A DNA stretch of 64,000 bases from Aurifilum marmelostoma (Eukaryota; Ascomycota; Sordariomycetes; Diaporthales; Cryphonectriaceae): positions 310,001 to 374,000 of the forward strand of contig JAMXSV010000006.1 of NCBI GenBank assembly GCA_027559495.1. Direction: 5' to 3'. The notes below the pieces were generated by a model. It was not told the origin of the DNA and made no database searches. It saw nothing but the letters and a program-made list of their open reading frames with translations. The translations under genes and the position numbers were made by a program. Of the stretch, positions 48,371-61,175 are shown one piece after another (positions within the stretch are counted from its first letter, which is position 1; each line of letters opens with the position of its first letter).

Positions 48371-49357
48371 ATGTCCACACCGACCGCCAAACGCCGCCGC
48401 GTCGACGCAGCAAACGCGATTCTAAGAAAGCCCTTCCATTCACCCGTCATCAGGCGGGCCGGCCCAGGCGCAGATGAGAGTGGCGGTCCACCACCCCCAC
48501 CAGCAGACGCAGCAAGCAAGACCCCAGACACAACGGTGGGTGGTGCAGCACGACAGGGTCCATACTCACCCAGCTCGCCCTCAATGCTGCGCCAGCCGAT
48601 ACGAAACGTTCGGCCGGCCAGATCTCTCACTGCCCTGCGGCAGACACCTGCCGTCTCCACCGGCAGGTCGTCGTCTCCGCTGCTCAAGTTCAAAACGCCC
48701 CTGCCGTCGGGTGGCAGCAGCAGCAGCAGCAACAGAAGCAGCACTACCAGCTCTCTGAAGAGAAAGAAGGTAGCAGCTGGCTTGAAAGGGGAGGACGACA
48801 ACGACCACCACCCGGGCGCTGCGGCTCTCCTCGCGCTCGTGGACTCGCACAGCCACACCGCATCAGACGCAGCCATCAGGGACCTCGACCGCCGGCTCGA
48901 GACCGTGCAGCAGGCCAGGCGCATCGAGGAGGCCTCGGCACGGCGGCGGCCCGGGGAACCGGTCGACCAGGAGCTGCGGGACTTGGTGGCCAGGTGGAAG
49001 GGGGCGGGCAGAGTGGCTGCGGAGGAGATGTTTGAGATTGTGAAGGGGAGAGTGGAGGGAGCTGGAGGCGCGAGGGCGTGGCGGGAGATGAGGCGGAGGC
49101 AGATGGAAGGTTGGAGGGGAGGGTGGGATGAGGGGGGGGCAATGGAAGGGAGAGGATGATGCTGAGGATGAGGCCGAGGAGGATGATGAGGAGGATGAAC
49201 ATGTGAGTGCGAGTATCTTGATTCCGCCGAGGGATCCTAGTCGGTTCTTACTAACCCTACGTCCTAGGAATTCAATATGGCGGAGATGCTTCGAAGTCTG
49301 AATATAGAATCCTCGCTATTAGGCTACGACGAGGAAGAGGAGAAATGGATTGATTGA
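48371..49357 (+). CDS. Sfr1/Mei5-like recombination accessory protein
   Basis: Sfr1 (Mei5 in budding yeast) pairs with Swi5/Sae3 to stimulate Rad51 and Dmc1 strand exchange. Two exons (48371-49202 and 49268-49357) give about 306 aa after discounting one extra G in a G8 run (49132-49139). With the correction, exon 1 has 831 coding bases and the intron is phase 0. The N-terminus has KRRRVDAANAILRKPFHSP, the short basic, Pro/Ser-containing motif typical of fungal Sfr1/Mei5. A disordered Ser-rich region follows, with a poly-Ser stretch coded by AGC repeats near 48714-48740. The C-terminal half is helical and coiled-coil-like (DLDRRLETVQQARR, then DLVARWKGAGRVAAEEMFE). The end is acidic and closes with MAEMLRSLNIE...WID, also family-like. 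Assignment rests on motif recognition without an alignment. Confidence 0.75.
49132..49139 (+). other. apparent +1 homopolymer frameshift (G8) in the Sfr1/Mei5-like gene
   Basis: As written, the frame hits a stop at 49157-49159, before the splice donor at 49203. With seven Gs the frame runs through an acidic stretch (GEDDAEDEAEEDDEEDEH) to the donor and joins exon 2 in phase. Confidence 0.75.
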
Positions 49358-49646
49358 GAGCCTGATTGTGTCCCGACGTCTTTGCCAAAGCATCCATCGA
49401 CCGCTTTGAGGCATTCCCAGGTACGAGGCAGCCCACTCAGGGCTAGCCAGTGAATCTAATTCTCCAAACATTAAGACATTCGTGCCGTTTCTAAGAGCCA
49501 TATCTTCATACCATCAAGAGACACTTGACAACCTGCCCTCTGTTTTGGCAATCTCGTCCCTCCTGCCCTGTTCGTGAGATGTGATCATCCACGTAGACCA
49601 TTACCAACATTAATTTCATCATGCATTAGCTGGCGCTTTCCGCCAC

Positions 49647-50908
49647 CTAAGCCCTCTCCCTTCGCTGCCTCTCCATCTCCTCTCTGAAAGCATTGCCGCC
49701 CTGCTGGCGCGGGAAATGCTCACTCGTCGGCGTACCCGCCAGGCTCCCCAGCCCATCACTGTCCCTCCTGACATGTCCACGCCCGGAGCCAGCCATCCTG
49801 ATGTCCCGGGCATCCTCGTCGTAGTGGTAGTCCCTCTGTCCATCGTAGTTCCTCGGCTCATCGCGGTACATCTGCTCCTCAGGTACATTGTCCATCATGC
49901 GGATGTTGTGCATGGCGCGCTTCTGGCTGCCCCTCATGGTCATCCTCTTGGCGCGGCTCTTGGCTATGCCGTAGCCGCGGCGCCCGCGAGACATAAGGTG
50001 CGCGACGTCGATCTTGCGCGTCTTGCGGTTCCACATGCACACGCCGCAGATCATGATGAGGCAGAAGCCGAAGATGACTGGCAGGCCGATGTACAGAGCC
50101 GCACCACTGGGAAGCGTGGGTGACGCCTGGTGGTACGTGGGCGCCTTGGTGACGAGGACGGTCGGGCCGGGGTAGGACCTGGTGACGGTCTCGCCATCCG
50201 AGCCCAGGGCGTTGAGGGTCAGCGTGACGTTGACGGCCTTGCCGTTGCCTTTCTTCAGATAGCTGCTCCCGGGCGTCCAGGCGTAGTAGGACCACGAGGC
50301 CTTGATGTCGTCGGACGTGAAGGCATCGTCGCCTACCTCGCCGGTGGTGCTGTTGATGTAGGTACCGGTCACAGTCACCTGAGTAGTGTTGAGGACAGTT
50401 GGGTCCCACGTGACTGTTTTACGCATTGTCAGTGATGGGCTCTCGAGGAGGTGGGTGTGAGGGAGGGGGACCAGATCGACATACCGTAATAAGTAGTGCC
50501 CACATAGAGCGAGCTGTTCTTAGCTGGCTCACAGAAAGGCACAAAGTCTCCATCCGTGTTGCTACACACGAGGAAAGACCCCTTGCCCTTCTTGTTGGAA
50601 GCGGTCGGCTCTGCGGCAGCGGTTCCGCTGCTGGTGGTGAGCTCGCCGTACTCGGTCCGTGTGAGGACGGTCGCAGTGAGCACCGTGGGTATGGCAGAGA
50701 TGGTCGTCGTGGAGCCGTCTGAGACGGTGACGATGGGCGTTACTGTGGTGGGCATACCGGTCTTGTCGACGCTCACCCACGCGTCTGTGGCCTCAGCTCG
50801 AAGCTCGAGGGCAGGCGTGACAGCGGGCGCGGGCACGGCCTCGACGGCACCAAGGAGGAGGTTTGTAGTGGCTGCTGCTGCTACGAGCAGCTTTGCTGAG
50901 GAATACAT
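49647..50908 (-). CDS. type I membrane glycoprotein, fungal-specific, possibly Psg1-like
   Basis: Two exons (50908-50485 and 50413-49647) give 396 aa, joined across a 71-nt intron with a GTATGT donor. A signal peptide (residues 1-24, MYSSAKLLVAAAATTNLLLG...) is followed by a Thr/Ser-rich lumenal or extracellular region. That region has two Cys (LVCSN and FCEPA) and several N-glycosylation sequons (such as NSS, NTT, NST and NVT). One membrane helix (about 265-290, YIGLPVIFGFCLIMICGVCMW) leads into a basic cytosolic tail of about 105 residues rich in Arg, Asp and Tyr. Size and topology resemble the yeast secretory-pathway protein Psg1, but I cannot confirm homology by eye. A cell-wall or secretory function is a guess. 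The gene is convergent with the Sfr1-like gene. Confidence 0.75.
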
Positions 50909-53900
50909 CTTTGCTTCCCTTGTTGTTTCTTGGCTGGAAGCTTGAAGTGGGAGGTGTCTTCGAGTCCTAGTCCTCAGACGCGGTCGGCGCGCTGTACTCC
51001 TTCACGACGAGGCAAGCGAGCGTGGGGTCCCAGGTGTACGTCAGTTCGAGATAAGACGAATCAAATCAAAAAAGAACGAGTGGCAGCTCCAGGTGAGCTT
51101 TCAGAGAGGAGAAAAAGAAAGACGATCTTGGTCTCAATCTTCAGGAGAACAATCTATTGCTGAAATAGGGAAGGGGGAAAAGGGACCGAGCGGTCGCATC
51201 CAGCTTTCCATGCACAGTAAGTACTGTGGACGGTTCATCCCTTGGGCAGCTTCTACACCTGAGTGGCCGCATGTGGTAGTGCTTAAGTGGCGCTACTGCG
51301 CTGCCTGGACGTGCTGGGGTCCTCACGGAAATGAGCCTTCAGGGGTGCCTACCATGGCAACAAGCTCCACCGTAGCAGTGAGCGCACCGTTGGCAGGGGT
51401 CCCTGCGGGGTATGAACGGCGGTAAAGAGCGCACCATCCCAGCGCATGCAGGTACAGGCCCACCTGAGCTACCATACAAACTTAAGTTAGCCGTACAGCC
51501 AATTCGATGCGCACCACAAGGCTGAAGATCTGCAGCCACACCTGGGCATCGCTCAGGGCCATCTTAGACTGTCTCTGTTCTTCCGCTTCCGTCAAACTGA
51601 TCACTCGAAACGTGCCAAAGAGACCTGGAGAATTTCTACGATATGCTGCTGAGACATTTATGAGAACAGTCATCAGAGACCGAGCCAAGAATATTACATA
51701 CATGGGTATCTGGCTATATGGCAAAGGACTGGGCCACTGCAACTTGCTCGGTCTCCCCTACGCCAAGTGCCTTGAGTGTCGAGATTGGTGCATGACCAGA
51801 ACCATCTATGCGACACTTTTCAGTCTCCAGACAGTCACACCGTAGCATCCCAAGAGACCGTCCTGCGACGTACGTCGACATTGCTATAAGAGAATCAAAC
51901 AGAGGATAGCGCTGCGGGCGAGATCGTCTAACCAGAGAAGCCAGGCAGCAGTCGCTGCCATATCACTCCGTGTGTCCGTCAGAACTACACTGCAAACGAT
52001 GAAATCTCTGTCATTGGTGTACCTCTGAACAAGAAACTAAACAAGATGACCAAGAACGAAGAGAGATTTGTGACAAGTGAGAGGTTCACGACGGTGGCCG
52101 CTGGAATATCATTCAAGTCAAGAGTCTACGGCTAGCCCGCCGCAAATTTCATTGCATGAAACTCTACCGTACAGAACATGACGGTATAGTATGGTTTCAA
52201 GAATATATGGGACTGCGTTCCTTATTTCTCATAGCTCTGAAATGGGCAAATTAAGCACATGAAGAGGCCAAGGGAACAGCTTGGCTAGGAAAAGTGATAT
52301 CAAAACTGATGTCAATATTTTCAAGATGCGGGGTTACCCAAGTCCATAGCATATGGACGGGATATGGCATTAATTTTCTGAAATTAGCTTTCCGTTGCAA
52401 GGCAGGAATGGGAAGGAGGGGGAACGAAAAAGGGGTGCTTGCTACGACTTGTTCCTGAAGTGATAGACGAAGTCAGTTACTGCACCTTATTATCAAATTG
52501 TCATCAATACTTGGTACCGAGATATAACGGATGAATCACATGGAGCCATGATTGTAGTCCTACGCACCTATGTCCGCTGTGGACAGACATCTTTTCTCGG
52601 GCTGCTGAAGATATCTTGTAGACCAATGCCATAGAGATAGTCCTGGACTGTTGATATGTAGAGCGTGACTAAGAGGTGACATATCCAGATGATTGTCTCT
52701 GACTCTCGGTAGGCATAAAAGAGAGAGAGCAGTGGGAAGCTGAGACTGTAGCGACTGAGCAGTAAGTAGAATAATAAATAGTATTCTACTTCTTCTTGTC
52801 AGCGCTAGTATCATTGCTATAAGAAGTATGTAGTGTATCAAACGGGAGAGTATAGCTAATATTCACGGCCTGACCTAGCAAGAATAGGCATTGCTGGGTT
52901 TGTAGGCAGCTCAAGCTATGCAGTGCATTGCAGTATATTATCCCATAGAATAGCGCCCTAATTTCTCTGCCAATTGTGAATAGGCAAAGGTCCTTCTTAT
53001 TAGATGCAGCCTTAGCAATAAGCAGGAGGCCGTTAGTGAATTTACTATGTATTCACCGAGCGGTCCCTTGCCTTCTATAGTCAACACCACACGTTTACTG
53101 TGGTATTCTTATGATTTTCTCTATGAATTAATTCATTGTGCCTTCCACTGGCACATCATAGGCAAAGTGCCTAAAAATTCCAAAATAGCTATAAATTATA
53201 TGCCATTGAGGATTAAGTAATAATAAAAATCAGATCACTATAGATAAGGACTAGAAAAACAGTATTCGGCTTTTGAACTTAAATAGACTTTGCCTTTTAG
53301 ACTAGTAGAGCACTGGACTAAGAAGAGGATGGTGCATAGAAGGAATAAAGGTTGAGATGAGAAAGGATGTTCTCGCTACGTCTGTTAGAGAATATATGGA
53401 GAGTCACTTGTCACGCAGTGAATATATGATATACTCGGCCAGAATAGATAGCTGGTGTATTTAGGTGAAAAGCAGGACCTTTCTTTCTATCATAAAGACC
53501 ACCATTTGTAGAGCTGTTGTCTATGTAGACTCTCAGTCCCTCGTCAGCCATATATGTGGGAAGTGTTTGGGACAGCATGATTACTGAGACTTGTGAGGGC
53601 TGAAGATGAGGTCTGCAAGACACAAGCGTGACCATACCCAGCATTGCACGTATCCAAGATGCCGCCAAAGACCCCGCCTTCAGTGGGCGTATAAATTCCG
53701 AATACGACCCTGGGGCACCTGACAGATGGTTTCCTTCGACACAGCTCCGAGTTACCTTGACCTGAAGAGCTAGATGAAGGCGTAGGTAGCCGTATGATGG
53801 TGGAAGACAAGATGTTGCCAACTCTGGCGTCCACTTGTGCCGACCGAGACGTGACGGCATCCTGCTTGGCATAAATGATACCACTAGTCTCAGGACATCA

Positions 53901-54097
53901 TCAGGGACTGGACTGGAAGTGCTGTTTGATCATGGCTCATCTCGAGCGCCTTATTGTCGGGGTATTGAAGAAGAAAAAGAAAATCGATGCTGAGCGCATC
54001 TGGCTCCATCCCGTGGCTGACACGGCCGGCCCAAGCCATGTCTTGAGCTCACCACCTCGCAAGGAGTCCTGCCCCTCAAGGCCAACTCTGCAGATAC
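50909..54097. other. gene-poor region between divergent flanks, with an AT-rich relic
   Basis: The first 300 bases are the upstream region of the type I membrane-protein gene. From about 52200 to 53450 the sequence becomes AT-rich, with many TA steps and stops in all frames. Short frames near 53411-53884 (-) show no recognisable domain. The last 200 bases are the 3' flank of the FRG1 gene. Confidence 0.5.
52450..53420. mobile_element. AT-rich, RIP-like degenerate relic (possible old transposon)
   Basis: This stretch is clearly richer in A/T and in TpA steps than its surroundings and is full of stop codons in all frames. That is the pattern left by repeat-induced point mutation on old repeats in ascomycetes. 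No terminal repeats, target-site duplication or transposase motif could be seen, so the element type is unknown and the boundaries are approximate. It could also be ordinary AT-rich intergenic DNA. Confidence 0.35.
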
Positions 54098-55084
54098 TCA
54101 TCCATACTTGTCATGCTTATTCTTGACCTTCAAGTCGAGCAACCTCTCATGATAGTCGCCCTCCCGCCTCGCCCTCTTCAGCATCTTCACCTCGTCTTCG
54201 TCAAGTTTCCTCCCCGCGGCCTCCTCAAGCTCCTTCCTGCTAATCTTTTCCCTGGCCTTCTCCTCCTTAGTGGCCCTGATGCGCGGCTTGAACCGCGCCT
54301 GCATGCGAATGCGCAGCGTCGTGTCGAAGTTCATCTCAGTCGCGTCGCCTCTGACCTCGGGCAGCGCGTTGGCACGGGACGACTTTGAGGCCTGGACGGT
54401 AAGAAACGTATCGCGCAGTGTCTGGACTTGGAAGGTCCCGGGTGTGTCGGCCGTCGCAATCAGCACGAAGGACTCGAGCGGGGAAACGGCCTCAGTGGTG
54501 GCGCTGAATATTCCATATTTGTCGCAGCCCAGATATCTATGCAGAAAGCAGTCTCGTCAGCCATTTTCGCCCCTGTTTTCATACGCCGGCTCATTGACCG
54601 ACTCAATGACCGACCAACCGACAAAGTAACAACGACAACAGCAACAAGGTGCCTTCGGCGGATTAACTTACTTGCCATGATGCCCCTTGAATCGATAATT
54701 CTCCGTCCCGACAATCCGATTTGCGACCCAGACCATGCGCACATCGTGCGGCTCCGCAGTGGCCGGATTGTCGTCGACCATGTTCTCGACGGGCAGCGTG
54801 AACACCTTCCCGTTGGCGTCGCACGCGAGAGCTGTCACGGGCTCGGTGGGGAGGACGAAGACGACCGGGCCCGAGACGTCGGAGGCGATGTCGGCCGAAA
54901 CCCAGCTGTCGTCGTTCTGGACATTGTCACCCTCCTCTTCCTGCTGTTTCCTTGCTGCCGCCTCTGACCTCCTGGCTGCCTTGGTATCGTTGGGGGTGGA
55001 GGCTGTGTCGTCGGCGTCATCTCGGGCCTCCCGCTTGCGCTTCTTGGGCTTCTTGTCGCCCTTAAAGCTCAGGGGCTTCACCAT
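54098..55084 (-). CDS. FRG1-like protein
   Basis: Two exons (55084-54672 and 54536-54098) give 283 aa, joined across a 135-nt intron in phase (HHGK-YLGCDKYG). The N-terminus is a basic Lys/Arg-rich nuclear or nucleolar signal (KGDKKPKKRKRE). The central part is the FRG1 beta-trefoil-like domain: VTALACDANGKVF, KYLGCDKYGIFSA and TFQVQT. The C-terminus has the basic helical end common in the family (EKAREKISRKELEEA). FRG1 homologues are nucleolar proteins that bind RNA and F-actin and associate with splicing complexes. Length matches the family (about 260-290 aa). Confidence 0.88.
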
Positions 55085-56031
55085 CCTGCAGGACGGCTGG
55101 GTAGAGGGGACAGTTTCAAGGTGGAGGAGTCGTCAAAAAAGGGGGGGAGGCAGGCCTCGAGGCTTTGCCTGTTGGGCAGCCACCCGGTGTCAGACCCGGG
55201 TGTGTCAAGGCGCGTTCGTCCGTTGGAATGGATGAGCCCGATGTCTTTGCGCGCGCGTGGGGGCACACCTCTTTGATTGCTATCGCGGTCAGAACCCTCG
55301 TGGTAACCGGGGTTGTTGGAAATGAGTGCAAAGCGGTGGGGCGTTGGGCAGCAGAACTTAAAAAAATTCCCTAGAATCTAGGATCAAGAGGTGGGTTCCT
55401 TCGGTATCGTCGAAGGAGGAGTCGGTGGTCGAAGCTCTAGATAATGCTATGACAGGTGCGGCCTTGGCGGCTTCATGGCGTGGTTGTGGTTCTAGAGGCT
55501 TGCAGGGGGGGTTGCGGTCAGTGGCTTGAGGCTCTGTAGGGTAGCACTGTACAGTTGACCGCAACGCACCCTGGGAGAGCTGTACCGAGGGACTGGGATG
55601 CTTCTTCCCTACCGCTTCCCACTGAGTCTAGCATGATCAGCAACCACAGAGTTAACTACCCTAACCCGACCTAGCAGGTCGGGTACCTGGTCACGCAGTA
55701 ATGATATGGTAGCACTTATTGCTTATGTAAGATTGGCCGCTATCCTGGGACGAGGAGTGCTGTAAACAGTGGGTGAATACGCTAAGAAGCATAGCTGCAG
55801 GCAAGCCTCGGCCAGAAGGGGCTTTTCGACTACATAGAGGATAGGACGATAAAATCATCCTTGAAGGTTTGCAACGCGTGATCGTGGACCTCATCCTTCT
55901 TGCTCTGGACTCCTGGTGCAGTCTTCGGAACTTTCCCGCAGTGCTAAAGAAAGAGAAAAGAACCAAAAAAACAAAAAAGAAGGAAAAAACAAGGATCCTT
56001 GAAAAAGAAAGAAGAGAAAAAACCAAAAAGA
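55085..56031. promoter_or_regulatory. divergent promoter region between FRG1 (-) and the oxygenase-like gene (+)
   Basis: This region of about 950 bases separates two start codons. It contains a perfect inverted repeat at 55665-55683 and an A-rich leader (55947-56031) directly before the oxygenase start codon. No gene is recognised. Confidence 0.45.
55665..55683. repeat. perfect 8-bp inverted repeat with 3-nt loop
   Basis: CCCGACCT-AGC-AGGTCGGG forms a strong hairpin in DNA or RNA, midway between divergent genes. It may be a palindromic factor-binding site or a small element end. Confidence 0.7.
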
Positions 56032-57475
56032 ATGGCCCCCATCGCGCAGGCGGTTACGGTCTCGCTCGAGGAGCTAAAGAAAGGTCTGTTTGCTCGTCCT
56101 TCAATCTCGCCACACAGATACACACATCCACACGCACGCACGCTCCCAACGCACGAACCCACCAGCCCACACCCACCGCCTCTGCCATATGGTGCCATGT
56201 GTTATTGTTCTTGGTCCAGTGGAGGCGGCTAACGCGATGTCTCTGGCCAGGCTCTGTGCCCTTCAGCACGCTCCAGGAGGCATTCGGCCCGGAGTCGCTG
56301 GGGATTCTTCTCGTCAATGACGTACCCCCCGAGTTTGCTGATCTACGGCGCCGTGTGCTGTCATACTCGTCATATCTTGGGAATCTGCCCAAGTCGGAGC
56401 TAGGTACGTGTCTCGAGCGTATCTCTTGTGTCTAAATCTGAAACATGAAGTCAAGGGATGAGGCGGAGGGGGGGGGGGAGGAGGAGGAGGAGAAGGGAAG
56501 AGGGGACTGGGGCAATGGAGTTATGTCAAGAGGGGTTGACAACGCATACGACGCACATACTCACACATCGCAGAGAAGCTCGAGAATGAGAAGGCAAAGT
56601 ACCTCACTGGCTGGTCATTAGGCAAGGAGACGCTCAAAAATGGCCAGGTAGACGATCTCAAGGGCTCTTTCTACGCTAATTGCGCCTTCTACATCGACCC
56701 AGAACTGTCGTGCGCGGCGCCTACAGAAAAGTACAACGAGGGCAATTTCCCCGAGTACCTGAGCCCCAACATATGGCCTGCCGAGGCCGTGCTCCCTGGC
56801 ATGCGTGCCGCTGTCGAGGAGCTGTGCAGACTCATCATCGACGTCGCGGTGCTGGTTGCGGGGGCGTGCGACAGCTTTGCCGAGCACGAGATCCCAGGCT
56901 ACCCGGCTGCGTATCTCCAGCGAATGGTGGCTGGGTCCATGACCACGAAAGCGAGGCTGCTGCATTACTTCCCAGAAAGCACAGACGGTAGTGCTGCTCC
57001 CGCTGCGGACGGCGACGAGGATGACTGGTGCGCCACGCACCTGGACCACGGCTGCCTCACAGGATTGACGTCGGCCATGTTCGTTGACGAGGGCGCTGCC
57101 GACCCTGCGGTGCCCAAGTTCGAGCCGTCTGTGCCGGAAGCGCTCCAGCCGCTCGACGAGCTCGAGACCTCGCCAGACCCGGCGGCTGGGCTGTACATCA
57201 AGTCCCGCACAGGGCAGACAGTGCAGGTGAAGATCCCCCGCGGCTGCATCGCGTTTCAGACTGGCGAGGCCCTGGAGCGCATTACGGATGGGCGGTTCAA
57301 GGCGGTGCCGCACTTTGTGCGCGGAGCCAGGGCGACGGGCCCCGGTGCGAGGGTAGCGCGGAATACGCTGGCCGTCTTCACGCAGCCGAACCTGGACGAG
57401 GTGGTGGACCGCGAGCGGGGCATCACGTTTGGGGAGTTTGCGAGGGGTATTGTGGCAAAGAACACAGTCTCCTGA
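56032..57475 (+). CDS. 2-oxoglutarate/Fe(II)-dependent oxygenase-like protein (isopenicillin N synthase-like fold)
   Basis: Three exons (56032-56083, 56251-56403 and 56574-57475) give 368 aa. The introns are longer than usual here (167 and 170 nt); the second contains a G11 run. The N-terminal part has the non-haem dioxygenase pattern (GILLVNDVP... and LKGSFYANCAFYIDP). The iron-binding facial triad is complete: THLDHG supplies His224 and Asp226, and VPHFV supplies His315. The following ARNTLAVF supplies a candidate 2-oxoglutarate-binding Arg331. There is no signal peptide, so the protein is probably cytosolic. The substrate is unknown. Homologues are often annotated as clavaminate-synthase-like proteins. 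No biosynthetic backbone gene lies nearby, so secondary metabolism is not implied by context. A-rich sequence directly upstream of the ATG is typical of a translation leader. Confidence 0.82.
56468..56478. repeat. G11 homopolymer in an intron of the oxygenase-like gene
   Basis: Eleven Gs are followed by GAG repeats, inside the second intron. Confidence 0.9.

Positions 57476-61175
<3,700 letters not shown>

Noticed and set aside
53411..53884. 157-codon minus-strand frame near the AT-rich relic
   Set aside because: No recognisable domain, an alternative overlapping frame of equal quality, and location in degenerate sequence.
55655..55670. CCCTAACC as telomere-like repeat
   Set aside because: Only about one unit is present. 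There is no tandem array, so it is not telomeric.
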